Assembly (NCBI GenBank): GCA_905215965.1
Contig: CAJMSD010000005.1
Location: 124,001-188,000, forward strand
Length of the DNA stretch: 64,000 nucleotides
Direction of reading: 5' to 3'
DNA from: an uncultured bacterium
Lineage (GTDB): Bacteria > Bacillota > Clostridia > Oscillospirales > Ruminococcaceae
Part shown: positions 25,157 through 34,681 of the stretch, piece by piece
Position numbering within the stretch: the first letter of the stretch is position 1
Layout of the letters: each line of letters opens with the position of its first letter
Notes under the pieces: model-generated
The model's database searches: none
What the model was told of the DNA's origin: nothing
The model's input: only the letters and a program-made list of their open reading frames with translations
Made by a program: the position numbers and the translations under genes

Positions 25157-25248
25157 ATGGGGCTTTCGTTTTGGGGGTGCGACTTTTATTTGAGAGTGCA
25201 GGGCTTCCGTTTGTGGGGTGTGACGAAACGCGTATTGTTTTCAAATCA

Positions 25249-25380
25249 TTACGACAGCAGCCATTCTTCAACAGTCAAGCATTTCAATTCTTTAAACTGT
25301 CTGAGCTGCTTATCATTTGTTAAAAACAAATCGCAGCCTGTGTACACAGCAACCGCAAGCTGTAAGGAATAGCAAATGCT
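25249..25380 (-). pseudogene. PIN-domain (VapC-like) toxin remnant
   Basis: A frame without a start reads YSLQLAVAVYTGCDLFLTND, KQLRQFKELK and CLTVEEWLLS, stop. This is the C-terminal part of PIN-domain toxins, including the conserved FLTND acidic motif. A stop codon lies just upstream of the similarity. No antitoxin is visible beside it. Confidence 0.65.
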
Positions 25381-25623
25381 TTAGTTTTCCTGCTTTCAGT
25401 ATAGCATACAAATACCCCTCCTGTCAAGTGCCTATTTCTATGTTTCTCAGCCTCAGATTTCATTCTGTTCGCCTCACACAATTCTCTCGTTGCAAAGACC
25501 CGATTTATTTGTGGGCTGATCGTGTTGACTTATTTCTCTTACAGGCGTAAAATTAGAAGCTGAGATCAGCCCCTCGCGGTTGATACCAGAGCATTTTGAT
25601 CGCTCATCAAGGAGGTAAAGTCA
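25381..25623. other. Intergenic region before the orphan recombinase-accessory pair
   Basis: No gene is visible. AAGGAGG lies just before the start at 25624. Confidence 0.5.
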
Positions 25624-26034
25624 ATGACCGATACAGAAAAGAGAAAAGTAGAAAAATTGAGAGCAGAAGGTTATAGCTACAACATGATCTCAAAGACGTT
25701 GGGGATCTCGCTCAGCACTGTTAAATCGCATATTCGCCGGAAGACTAAGATAGTGCCACACCCACAAACAGATAGTCCCAGCGACATCCTTTGCAAACGC
25801 TGCGGCGCGCCGCTTGTCAACACGCCGAGGCACCGGCAGAAGATTTTCTGCAGCAAAAGCTGTCAGGAGCGTTATTGGCGTGAACATCGTGATATTTCAC
25901 TGTGTAAATCCCTTGTCTCCTGCATCTGCGCCAGTTGTGGAAAAGTAATTCTCGACTACAAAGGGAAGCATCGCAAATACTGCTCACACCAATGCTACAT
26001 TGCTGTTCGGTATGGGAGATGTTGTAATGAGTAA
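25624..26034 (+). CDS. HTH/zinc-ribbon regulator of the recombinase-associated type (orphan copy)
   Basis: This 136-residue protein has an N-terminal HTH resembling sigma-70 region 4 (EGYSYNMISKTLGISLSTVK). Cysteine pairs follow, CKRCG, CSKSCQERYWREHRD, CASCG and CSHQC, typical of a double zinc ribbon. It aligns along its whole length with the protein at 60844-61347, which precedes two serine recombinases. Here the recombinases are absent. Its 3' end overlaps the next gene by 8 bases. It may have controlled recombinase expression or recombination direction; that role is inferred from position. Confidence 0.75.
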   Translation: MTDTEKRKVEKLRAEGYSYNMISKTLGISLSTVKSHIRRKTKIVPHPQTDSPSDILCKRCGAPLVNTPRHRQKIFCSKSCQERYWREHRDISLCKSLVSCICASCGKVILDYKGKHRKYCSHQCYIAVRYGRCCNE

Positions 26035-26224
26035 AAATGAAGTCAGCTACCTTGTTACTATGCTGTTGCTCCGGAAGATGATGGACGAATCGATGCTGAG
26101 TCAAGATGACTACGAAGCGATCAATGCGCGGATGAAGCAAAAGTATGATCCGAAAATAGGGAGTTTATTCACTTCGGTTCAAGTCGTCGATGGCTCTGTT
26201 ACTATGCATTCGTTTTATTTGTAG
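26027..26224 (+). CDS. SHOCT-like small protein (orphan copy)
   Basis: This 65-residue protein begins MSKNEVSYLVTMLLLRKMMD and continues MLSQDDYEAINARMKQKYDP, a SHOCT-like short C-terminal-type helix pair. It is paralogous to 61250-61423 over its first 50 residues; its tail differs. GGGAGA lies upstream of ATG 26027. It is co-translated with the HTH/zinc-ribbon gene. The divergent tail may mark the point where the original module was broken. Confidence 0.72.
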   Translation: MSKNEVSYLVTMLLLRKMMDESMLSQDDYEAINARMKQKYDPKIGSLFTSVQVVDGSVTMHSFYL

Positions 26225-26268
26225 AGTGTGACGAAACTGTGGGGGGTTCCTTCTAATTTAGAAAAATT

Positions 26269-26295
26269 GCAGAGAGCAACTGAACTGCTCTCTGC
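26269..26295. terminator. Hairpin between the orphan module and the LRR cluster
   Basis: GCAGAGAGCA (26269-26278) pairs perfectly with TGCTCTCTGC (26286-26295). The flanking T runs are short. It could terminate the minus-strand LRR cluster (stop at 26457) or the plus-strand pair. Confidence 0.55.
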
Positions 26296-26456
26296 ATAAA
26301 TAAGTTACTTCACATTGTTTTGCTTACTTCGTGAAGGGGTACGAAGCTAAATCAAAATATAGCGAATTAGGAATACATTTTTATCTGATTTGTCCCTTAT
26401 GTTAACACCTTGCGCCAAGTTAAGTGCAGATAATGGCCGCAAGATATAAACAACAA

Positions 26457-28742
26457 TTACTGCTGCTGCTGGATCAAAGCTCTCTTCATCATACAAAGGT
26501 CGAATACATCAAGCTTATCATTCTTGCAAAGATCAGCTGCCTTCCAGTTAGCAAGATGGGTATCCGGCACAGCGAGAAGCCATTTTTGCAGGAGAACAAC
26601 GTCGGCTATGTTGAATTTTCCGTCATTATTGATGTCGCCTTCCAACTCCACAGGAGCCTCTCCGAGGGAGATGAAGCTAATGCCATGATTCATTGCATAC
26701 CAGTAAGCAGTAGAATCGCTATAACCGGAAATGCTTCCGTTATAGGAGTATGGAAGTATATAGTTCAGTGGCTCAGTGTCATCGCCAATCGTACAATGCG
26801 GATTCTGAATGATGAGAGATTCAAGTGATTCACACGAAAAAAAAGCAAACGTTTCAACAACAGACACACTAGAAGGAAGCGATAGAGATCGTATCGCACT
26901 ATCTGAGAATGCGTATTCGCCGATACTCGTCACTCCGTCAGAGAGTGTGACGGAAGTCAAATTGTAACAGCCATCAAATGCTCTATCACCGATGCTTTTC
27001 ACACTGCCAGGAATCGTAATCTCCGTCAAACCAAAACATAAACTAAATGCATTATTGCCAATACTTGCTACATTTTCCGGAATCGTAATCGAAGTCAGAC
27101 CGGTACATTCAAACGCAGAATCGCTAATACTTGTAACACCATCCGGAATTGTGATCGATGTTAGACCGGTACACATATTAAACGCTGAATTACCTATACT
27201 TGTAACACCTTCCGGAATTCCGAATGAAGTAAGAGCGGAGCATTCATAAAACGCAGAGTCGCCTATGCTCGTGACACTGTCTGGAATCAAGACCGAAGTC
27301 AGACCAGTACACTTATAAAACACGGAATCACCGATGCTTGTCACACCCTCCGGAATCGTAACTTCCGTCAGGTTAGTACAGAAACGAAACGCATAATCAC
27401 CAATGTACACGACGCCGTCCGGAATTGTGATCGAGGTCAAATTTTTGCAACCATCGAATGCCCAATCACCGATACTTGTCACGCTGTCCGGGATCGAAAT
27501 CGAAGTCAGGGAACAACTATCAAATGCTGCGTCACCAATGCGTGTCACACCATCCGGAATCGTTACCGTGGTTAGACCGGTGTTTGCAAACACACGATCA
27601 TCAATAATCGTGACACCGTCCGGGATCGTGATGCTTGTCAGACTGCTACACCAATCGAATGCCCCATTTCCGATGCTTGTCACATTTTTCGGAATCACGA
27701 TGTTCGTCAGATTTCTACAATTTTGGAAAGCTCTCCCTCCGATGCTTGTCACGCTTTCCGGAATTGTGACACTGGTCAGATTCTCACAATCACTGAATAC
27801 CATCCATCCGATACTTGTCACGCTGTTCGGGAGCGTGACCGAGGTAAGACCAGTACATTTGTAAAAAGCATAATCGTTGATAGTAGTCACACTTCTTGGG
27901 ATCGTAATCGTGGTCTGGCCAGTACATTCATAAAACGCATAACCATTGATGCTCGTCACGCCTTCTGGTATCGTGACAACCCCATCGGCTGTACTGCCGT
28001 CGATCAGAATATGGTTCACGATCACAAGTGGATTTTCTGCCTGGCGTTCACTCAGCCAGGGCGTACCATAGAACGCATGACGCCCAATGTTTGTCACAGT
28101 GTTTGGGATCGAGATCGAGACAAGCTCAGTACACTCATAAAACGCAAGATCCTTGATGCTTGTCACACCTTCCGGGAGCGTAATGTGCGTCAGTTTTGTG
28201 CATTCCTGAAATGCACTTGCTCCAATGCTTGTCACGCCTCCTGGAATCGTGACAGCTCCTTCGGCCGTGCTGCCGTCGATCAGGATATGATTCACGATTA
28301 CAAGTGGATCTTCTGCTTGCCGTTCACTCAACCAAGGTGTACCATAGAATGCGAAATCGCCAATGCTTGTCACAGTGTTTGGAATTGCGATCTCTGTTAG
28401 ATTACCGCAATAGGAAAACGCATCAGAGCCGATGCTCGTGACACTGTCTGAAATTATGATTGATGTCATACTGTTGCATCCTCTAAATGTCTGCCTGTTA
28501 ATGCTCGTAACAGGAACGTCTCTAATTTCCTTTGGGATGACAACATCGCTTGGTATATCCTGTTCATAACCGATCACTTCAGCGTGGTCTGGATAGATGC
28601 GAAACACCAGTTCATTTTCAGTGCTCTCTATATATTCGACATCCTCTGCGTACGCTGTCATAGGCTCTGATGAGATAAACTGTTGAACAGAACTGCATAA
28701 TAAAAAAACAGATAATGCTCCAGCAATTAACTTTTTCATCAT
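26457..28742 (-). CDS. BspA-like LRR_5 surface protein with dockerin (1)
   Basis: This 761-residue secreted protein has a signal peptide (about 1-32). About 25 Treponema/BspA-type leucine-rich repeats of 23 residues follow (consensus IPDSVTSIGDxAFxxCxxLTSIT). Two insertions read TPWLSERQAEDPLVIVNHIL, a break typical of this subfamily. The C-terminal dockerin has GDINNDGKFNIADVVLLQKW and CKNDKLDVFDLCMMKR. BspA-like repeats mediate adhesion to proteins or polysaccharides; the dockerin would fix it to a cohesin scaffold. The start at 28742 follows AAAGGAG; an ATG at 28769 lies inside the previous gene without a ribosome site. Last gene of a six-member tandem family. Confidence 0.88.
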   Translation of the reverse strand: MMKKLIAGALSVFLLCSSVQQFISSEPMTAYAEDVEYIESTENELVFRIYPDHAEVIGYEQDIPSDVVIPKEIRDVPVTSINRQTFRGCNSMTSIIISDSVTSIGSDAFSYCGNLTEIAIPNTVTSIGDFAFYGTPWLSERQAEDPLVIVNHILIDGSTAEGAVTIPGGVTSIGASAFQECTKLTHITLPEGVTSIKDLAFYECTELVSISIPNTVTNIGRHAFYGTPWLSERQAENPLVIVNHILIDGSTADGVVTIPEGVTSINGYAFYECTGQTTITIPRSVTTINDYAFYKCTGLTSVTLPNSVTSIGWMVFSDCENLTSVTIPESVTSIGGRAFQNCRNLTNIVIPKNVTSIGNGAFDWCSSLTSITIPDGVTIIDDRVFANTGLTTVTIPDGVTRIGDAAFDSCSLTSISIPDSVTSIGDWAFDGCKNLTSITIPDGVVYIGDYAFRFCTNLTEVTIPEGVTSIGDSVFYKCTGLTSVLIPDSVTSIGDSAFYECSALTSFGIPEGVTSIGNSAFNMCTGLTSITIPDGVTSISDSAFECTGLTSITIPENVASIGNNAFSLCFGLTEITIPGSVKSIGDRAFDGCYNLTSVTLSDGVTSIGEYAFSDSAIRSLSLPSSVSVVETFAFFSCESLESLIIQNPHCTIGDDTEPLNYILPYSYNGSISGYSDSTAYWYAMNHGISFISLGEAPVELEGDINNDGKFNIADVVLLQKWLLAVPDTHLANWKAADLCKNDKLDVFDLCMMKRALIQQQQ

Positions 28743-28758
28743 ATCATGTTCACTCCTT

Positions 28759-30801
28759 TTATGTTTCATTTGAAATCAAAGCTCTCTTCATCATACAAAG
28801 GTCGAATACATCAAGCTTATCGTCCACATAGAAATCAGCTGCCTTCCAGTTGGCAAGATAGGTGTCCGGCACAGCAAGAAGCCACTTCTGGAGCAGGACA
28901 ACATCGGAGACCGTGAGTGCGCCATCCCCGTTGACATCCCCCTTGTACTGTGCTGGTACTTCTCCGAGGGATACAAACGGAATGCCGCACCATCCGGCAA
29001 AGGTTTCAGCATGGGAGCCGGAATAGCCCTTGATGACAGTGAGCGACGAACAGAGAGTAAACGCATCAACGCCGATCGCTGTTACACTTGCCGGAATCGT
29101 AATGCTGTCAAGACTTGTACAGCCGTAAAATGCCTCGTTGATGATCTCTGTCACACCATCGGGAATTGTAACATCTCCGGAACAAGCTGCTCCATCAATG
29201 AGAATATCGTTTACGATCACAAGGGGATCTTCACGCCGCCTTTCTTCCAGCCAGCGTGTACCATAAAATGGGTTACAATAGAATCCAACACTATCAGGAA
29301 TAATGATGTTTTCCAGATCAGTGCAGTTCCCGAATGCATCATACCCAATGCTTTTCACACCGTCCGGGATCGTGACACTGGTCAGACCGGTACAGCCGTA
29401 AAATGCCGATTCACCGATGTATGTCACACCGTCCGGGATCGTCACACTGGTCAGACCAGTACAGCCGTAAAATGCCGATTCACCGATGCATGTCACACCG
29501 TCCGGAATCGTGTATGAGCCTTTCCTTCCTTTCGGATATAAGAGTAAAACGGTGCAGTCCTTATCGAATAAAACGCCGTCCACATCACAGTAATCCGGAT
29601 TGCCTTCCGCAATCTTGATGTCTCTCAAACTGGTGCAGCGGGAAAATGCATAAGTGCTTATGAACGTTACGCTGTCCGGAATCGTGATGCTGGTCAGGTT
29701 CGAGCAGCCAGAAAACATATGCTCTCCTATCCCGGTCACACCGTCCAGAAACGTGATGCTGGTCATGCTGGTGCAGTCGTAAAACGCATCCCTGCTGATC
29801 GTTACAGGCACCCCACCGATGCTTGAAGGGATCACGACCTCGGCAGGCAGGTCTTCGGTATATCCTGTGATGCTCACCTCGAACCAGTACTCACCTTCCG
29901 TTACCTCATATACCAGCCCCTTTCTGGTGATTCCTTCACTGCCTGGTGCTTCACCAAGCGACTCGAAAGGAATGTGGTAGCAGTTTGCGTAGATCTCGGC
30001 AAAGCTGTTTGTATAGCCTTTGATCGTCAGATTCGGGCAATCTGAAAAAACCCAGGGAGCGTCCAAAAAGTCACCGATGTTTGTAACACTATCCGGTATC
30101 ACGATGCACTCCAGATTGGTGCAGCCTGTAAATGCATACGGAGGAATGCGTGTCATGCTGTTTGAGATCGTGACAGTGGTTAGGCTTTCGCAACTTTGAA
30201 ATACATGTTCGCCAATGCTCGACACACTGTTTGGGATTATGATGCCGGTCACTTCGGCGCTTTGAAATGCGCCATCTCCGATGCTTTTGACACCGTCCGG
30301 AATTATGATATCTCCGGAACAGTCGATACCGTCGATGAGAATACCATTTATGATCACAAGCGGGTCTTCACGCCGCCTTGCTTCCAGCCACGGTGTACCG
30401 TAAAATGCATCACTGCCAATGCTTGTAACGCTATCCGAAATCGTGATGCCCCATAAGCTATCGCAAGCATAAAACGCTTCGTAACCAATGCTTGTCACAC
30501 TGTCAGGGACTATAACATTCGTAAGATCGAAGCAGTATTCAAAGGCGCAGCTATCTATCCCGGTCACAGGCTTCCCGTCGATCTCGGCAGGAATCACAAC
30601 TTCAGCAGGCAGATCCTTCGTATGTCCGGTGATTCTTACTTCACCGTCTATTACGTCATATTCTAAGCCCTGTTCTGCATAGATCAGGTCCTCCGCCCTT
30701 GCAGTCAAGGAAATAGTCGGACTCACGGCGATATTTAGTTGCACACTGGTCAGGCATATTGCAGCTGCAAGAAGTGCAGAGAGAATTCTTTTGTGTTTCA
30801 T
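28759..30801 (-). CDS. BspA-like LRR_5 surface protein with dockerin (2)
   Basis: This 680-residue protein has a signal peptide (MKHKRILSALLAAAICLTS). Two LRR_5 blocks are separated by about 65 residues starting near ITRKGLVYEVTEGEYWFEVS. Inserts of the EDPLVIVNDILIDG type are present, and the C-terminal dockerin reads GDVNGDGALTVSDVV and YVDDKLDVFDLC. The N-terminal block and the second block each begin with YDVIDGEVRITGHTKDLPAE-like sequence, so the protein looks internally duplicated. GAGGAGG precedes ATG 30801. The stop lies 16 bases before the next gene's chosen start. Confidence 0.88.
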   Translation of the reverse strand: MKHKRILSALLAAAICLTSVQLNIAVSPTISLTARAEDLIYAEQGLEYDVIDGEVRITGHTKDLPAEVVIPAEIDGKPVTGIDSCAFEYCFDLTNVIVPDSVTSIGYEAFYACDSLWGITISDSVTSIGSDAFYGTPWLEARRREDPLVIINGILIDGIDCSGDIIIPDGVKSIGDGAFQSAEVTGIIIPNSVSSIGEHVFQSCESLTTVTISNSMTRIPPYAFTGCTNLECIVIPDSVTNIGDFLDAPWVFSDCPNLTIKGYTNSFAEIYANCYHIPFESLGEAPGSEGITRKGLVYEVTEGEYWFEVSITGYTEDLPAEVVIPSSIGGVPVTISRDAFYDCTSMTSITFLDGVTGIGEHMFSGCSNLTSITIPDSVTFISTYAFSRCTSLRDIKIAEGNPDYCDVDGVLFDKDCTVLLLYPKGRKGSYTIPDGVTCIGESAFYGCTGLTSVTIPDGVTYIGESAFYGCTGLTSVTIPDGVKSIGYDAFGNCTDLENIIIPDSVGFYCNPFYGTRWLEERRREDPLVIVNDILIDGAACSGDVTIPDGVTEIINEAFYGCTSLDSITIPASVTAIGVDAFTLCSSLTVIKGYSGSHAETFAGWCGIPFVSLGEVPAQYKGDVNGDGALTVSDVVLLQKWLLAVPDTYLANWKAADFYVDDKLDVFDLCMMKRALISNET
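29361..29498. repeat. Near-identical 69-bp tandem repeat inside an LRR gene
   Basis: Two copies start at 29361 and 29430 and differ at very few positions; a third partial copy begins at 29499. Each encodes one and a half turns of the 23-residue LRR. Such low divergence points to recent slippage or unequal crossover. Confidence 0.8.
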
Positions 30802-30837
30802 TTATATGACCTCCTCTGAAAATACCCAGAATACACA

Positions 30838-32760
30838 TCACTGACTGTCGAGCAGTAAGCGCTTCATTAAGCAAAGATCAAACACATCGAGTTTTCCGTC
30901 TTCACAGAGATCGGCTGCCTTCCAGTTGGAAAGGTGCGTGTCCGGCACAGCAAGGAGCCATTTCTGGAGTAAGACCACATCGCTGATGGTAAACGCACCA
31001 TCATAGTTGACATCCCCGTCCGGTGCATCGTATCCGTCGATATAGATCGAATCCACATTGATCGCCGCCTTGCATCCGGAATTGACTAAACTCGTATCAA
31101 CTGCACCGTAATAGAATACATCGATATTGGAATCCAGATACAGACAAGAGATGCTGTCCGATGGCGATTCCACATACCAGCTAACACTATAGTTCCCATC
31201 ACCATGAATCATCGCGACCTGTGTATCGGGAAATGATTCCTTCGTTTGATCGCTATAGAAATAGCTCTCTGCGCCGATCATACCGCACAGATATACCGCC
31301 AGCGGCATACCTGTGCCATCCTCGCTCAGATCCACGGAATCTGTTCCGATGCCGGAAACATGGAAATTGACCGTGATCTTTCTTTGGATCTCCTGTTCGG
31401 GGTCGATATCCCGGATCTCGTTTCCCCAGACATTGTAAATACTGCATCTGAGATGACGTCCGTCGTCCGTCACCTCCGTTTGATCCGAAGAACGCTTGTA
31501 GACTACCGGGAAACCATCGTACGGGTCAAAGGGCGTATCCGTACCGATCACATAGAACGGATATCCTTGATCCAATGCATATCTTTGAGCCGTAGATCCC
31601 AGCGGTCCAGACAGTATACCGGAATAGGAGCTAACTGCATGACTCCCTGTCACCTCGTACCATTCAGAATCAAGTTTGTTGCAAATTGTTGCGGTCGTGG
31701 AAGTAATTATGCAATCAGTGCCCATGAATATGACCGATCGCAGAGCTTCACAATCACACAGAAAATGGTCACCGACCCTTTCGGTGTTCACAGGGATCAC
31801 GATCTCCTCTAAATTGCTGCATCCTTCAAACGCACTGGTTTCAATACTTGTAATGCTGTCTGGTAGTTGGATATTTGATATCCGGCTTTCAAAAAACGCA
31901 TAACTGTTGATCGTTTCCGTGCCATACGGTACTATGTAGCTACCTTCTTTGGCAGCAGGATACTGTATGAGCTCCTTTCCGTCTTTGGAAAATAAAACAC
32001 CGTCACTGCTCTTGTATGCTTTATCATCTGGTGCAACGTCGATGCTGACAAGGTTTGGACAGTTTTCAAAATTACCATAAGGCGAATAGTATTCCAGACT
32101 AGCCGGCAGTGTGATATGCTGCAGCGTCTCACAGCCCCCAAAGACGCCATCATAGATTCTCCTGATACCGTCCGGGACCACATAGGATGTGGCTTCTTTG
32201 CCTAACGGATACTGGATCAATCCGGCTTCTTCTCTACTGATCAGCGCACCATCTGCGCTGTAATAAAACGAATTCTCCGGATCCACCTGGATCTCTTTTA
32301 AGCTCAGGCATCCATTAAAGGGACTGTCGATCTCCTCAACATTTTTTGAGATCGAGATCGTTTGCAGGGAGCCACAGCCAAAGAAAGCTCGATACTTTAT
32401 CTTTTTAATGCTGTCTGGCAAGATGACCGAAGTAAGAGCGCTGTGGTCGGCAAATGCGCCGCCGCCGACAGAAGTGACGCCCTCCTTAATCACGACCTTG
32501 CGGACAGCAGCATGTTCCCACGGGCCTCCGAGTGCAATGCCAGCGTCCATAGCACAGTAATAGTACATATCACCTGTACCACTGATGATCAGAGTTCCGT
32601 CATCTTCCAGGATCCATTCGACATTGTCACCGCATATTCCAGAAGTAGGAAACACATATTTCTCCTCAGCGGACACAGGCATGACGACCGAATCTGTGAG
32701 TGGGAACGTGGAAAAAAACATGGCACATACAGTCAATACCACGATAGCCCTTCTTTTCAT
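30838..32760 (-). CDS. BspA-like LRR_5 surface protein with dockerin (3)
   Basis: This 640-residue protein has a signal peptide (MKRRAIVVLTVCAMFFSTFP). A short capping motif CGDNVEWILEDDGTLIISGT opens the LRR region, as in two later members. About ten LRR_5 repeats follow, with DPENSFYYSADGALISREEA-type inserts. An LRR-free beta domain of about 170 residues (about 405-570) precedes the dockerin (GDVNYDGAFTISDVV, CEDGKLDVFDLC). That extra domain has no family I recognise and is unique in this cluster. GGGGGG lies upstream of ATG 32760. Confidence 0.86.
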   Translation of the reverse strand: MKRRAIVVLTVCAMFFSTFPLTDSVVMPVSAEEKYVFPTSGICGDNVEWILEDDGTLIISGTGDMYYYCAMDAGIALGGPWEHAAVRKVVIKEGVTSVGGGAFADHSALTSVILPDSIKKIKYRAFFGCGSLQTISISKNVEEIDSPFNGCLSLKEIQVDPENSFYYSADGALISREEAGLIQYPLGKEATSYVVPDGIRRIYDGVFGGCETLQHITLPASLEYYSPYGNFENCPNLVSIDVAPDDKAYKSSDGVLFSKDGKELIQYPAAKEGSYIVPYGTETINSYAFFESRISNIQLPDSITSIETSAFEGCSNLEEIVIPVNTERVGDHFLCDCEALRSVIFMGTDCIITSTTATICNKLDSEWYEVTGSHAVSSYSGILSGPLGSTAQRYALDQGYPFYVIGTDTPFDPYDGFPVVYKRSSDQTEVTDDGRHLRCSIYNVWGNEIRDIDPEQEIQRKITVNFHVSGIGTDSVDLSEDGTGMPLAVYLCGMIGAESYFYSDQTKESFPDTQVAMIHGDGNYSVSWYVESPSDSISCLYLDSNIDVFYYGAVDTSLVNSGCKAAINVDSIYIDGYDAPDGDVNYDGAFTISDVVLLQKWLLAVPDTHLSNWKAADLCEDGKLDVFDLCLMKRLLLDSQ

Positions 32761-32853
32761 AAGAACCCCCCTTGCTATTGTTATGAACTAACCGAATGAA
32801 GAACCTAAAGAATGTGCAACATCAAGTTATTTCCTATTGATTCAGAATACACA

Positions 32854-34632
32854 TCACTGACTGTCGAGAAGTAACCGCTTCATCATACAAAGATCAAACA
32901 CATCGAGTTTTCCGTCTTCACAGAGATCGGCTGTCTTCCAGTTGGAAAGGTGCGTGTCCGGCACAGCAAGGAGCCATTTCTGGAGCAGGACAACATCAGA
33001 GACATTGAATACACCATCCCAATTGACATCACCGCACAGGGACTCAGGCATCTCACCGATGGAGACAAAAGTACGTCCGTACTTGTCCGCATACGCCTGT
33101 GCAGTGCTGTCCGTGTAGCCGTAAATACTGCCTGAGAATACATACGTTCCTTCACCGTCTTTGCCGTTTGCGATCGAAGCATCCTTGTCATAGATCGTGC
33201 AGTAGGGATTCTCAATGGTGACTGTTTCAAGCTTAGTGCAGTACATGAAGAGATCTACGCCGATGGAGGATACGCTTTTGGGGAAAACGACAGAACCAAG
33301 CTGGCTGCAATTGAAGAAAGCACCGTTTTCAACGGTCGTTAAACTCTCCGGGAACGTGATCTCGGTGAGACCGCTTACTTCAAATGCATAGTCGCCGATC
33401 ACCTCGATTCCCTCTGGAATCGTGAGCGTGGTAAGAGCTGCACAGCCATCGAAGGTATAGGAGGGCAGTCTTTTGAGGCTGCCGGAGAGCGTCACATTCT
33501 GGAGACTGCTGCAATTCCAGAATACCTGGGTGCCCATAGTCTCAACACTGTCTGCCATAGTGACCGTTGTGAGTGCTCTGCATTCCCCGAATGCACGGTA
33601 ACCAATACTCGTCACGCTGTCAGGGATGTCCACTGATGTTATTCCCTTACACTGATAGAAAGCCTGATCCTGGATCTTCGTGACCGTATTGGGAATGACC
33701 ACATCGCCCTCACAGGCAACGCCGTCGATCAGGCAATCGCCGACCACGACGAGCGGATCCTTCTCCCGCTGCGCTTCGAGCCAAGGGGTATCTATAAAGA
33801 CGCTGCTGCCGATCTCTTCAAGGAAAGCCGGGAGAGTCACCTCCTCCAAAGAGGTGCATCCGACGAACACAGAATTGCCAAGCACCCTCATGCTGTCGGG
33901 AAGATGGATCGCACGGAGCGCAGTACAGGACATGAATGCAGCACCGCCGATCCTCTCCAGGGTGTCAGGGAAAGCGACGGATGTGATCGTACTGTTTAAA
34001 AATGCGCAGGGAACGATGCTTCTGGTGCCGTCTGGGATCACAATATCGCCGTCACATTTGGTGCCGTCGACCACAATGTCGTTGACGACGATGAGCGGAT
34101 CCGTTTCACGCATTGCATCCGCCCACGGAGAGTAGGAAGGAAGCGTGTAGCAGCCGATGCTGACCACACTTTCGGGAATATTGATTTCCCGGAGCGAATC
34201 GCAGCGCATGAATGTGTAGTCCTTCAGCTCTGTGATACCTGTCGGCAGGGTAACGGATTCCAGGTTTTTGCAGGACTGAAAAGCACTTGCCCCGATCGCC
34301 GTCACGCTGTCCGGGATCACGATGCTCGTCAGACCAGTACATCCGGCAAACGCATAGTCCCCGATCTCCGTCACAGTATCCGGAATAGTCACTGCTGACA
34401 TATCGGTGTGTTTCTCAAAGGCACTTGTACCAATGTGCGTCACACCCTCCGGGATGACGATGTTGCCCTTGCAGTTCTTAACAGAACACAGCACACCGTC
34501 CTCGATCACGAACTCAGGTGCATCTGCGCTTTCTTCTGCGGCTGTGCAGAGCATTTGTGCTGTCCCTGCTGGCAGCGCAGAGGAAAGCAGCAGAGCTGAA
34601 CAGATCAGTGAAGCCATCATTTGCTTCTTCAT
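32854..34632 (-). CDS. BspA-like LRR_5 surface protein with dockerin (4)
   Basis: This 592-residue protein has a signal peptide (about 1-30) and a continuous LRR_5 solenoid (about 45-490). It contains two breaks of the TPWLEAQREKDPLVVVGD type and a dockerin (GDVNWDGVFNVSDVV, CEDGKLDVFDLC). The dockerin DNA is almost identical to that of the gene at 30838-32760, including the SDSQ/LDSQ ending. AAGGAG precedes ATG 34632; an in-frame GTG nine bases upstream is too close to the ribosome site. Confidence 0.87.
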   Translation of the reverse strand: MKKQMMASLICSALLLSSALPAGTAQMLCTAAEESADAPEFVIEDGVLCSVKNCKGNIVIPEGVTHIGTSAFEKHTDMSAVTIPDTVTEIGDYAFAGCTGLTSIVIPDSVTAIGASAFQSCKNLESVTLPTGITELKDYTFMRCDSLREINIPESVVSIGCYTLPSYSPWADAMRETDPLIVVNDIVVDGTKCDGDIVIPDGTRSIVPCAFLNSTITSVAFPDTLERIGGAAFMSCTALRAIHLPDSMRVLGNSVFVGCTSLEEVTLPAFLEEIGSSVFIDTPWLEAQREKDPLVVVGDCLIDGVACEGDVVIPNTVTKIQDQAFYQCKGITSVDIPDSVTSIGYRAFGECRALTTVTMADSVETMGTQVFWNCSSLQNVTLSGSLKRLPSYTFDGCAALTTLTIPEGIEVIGDYAFEVSGLTEITFPESLTTVENGAFFNCSQLGSVVFPKSVSSIGVDLFMYCTKLETVTIENPYCTIYDKDASIANGKDGEGTYVFSGSIYGYTDSTAQAYADKYGRTFVSIGEMPESLCGDVNWDGVFNVSDVVLLQKWLLAVPDTHLSNWKTADLCEDGKLDVFDLCMMKRLLLDSQ

Positions 34633-34681
34633 TACACTCACTTCTCCTTTTCATATAAGTCTGTTGTGCCTGCCGACCCGC

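Noticed and set aside
27723..28400. Plus-strand frames opposite the LRR genes
   Set aside because: They reflect the 69-base periodicity of the LRR coding sequence and repeat the same motif; there is no start signal.
28742..28769. Upstream start of the LRR gene at 28769
   Set aside because: The ATG lies in the end of the previous gene without a ribosome site, whereas AAAGGAG precedes the start at 28742.
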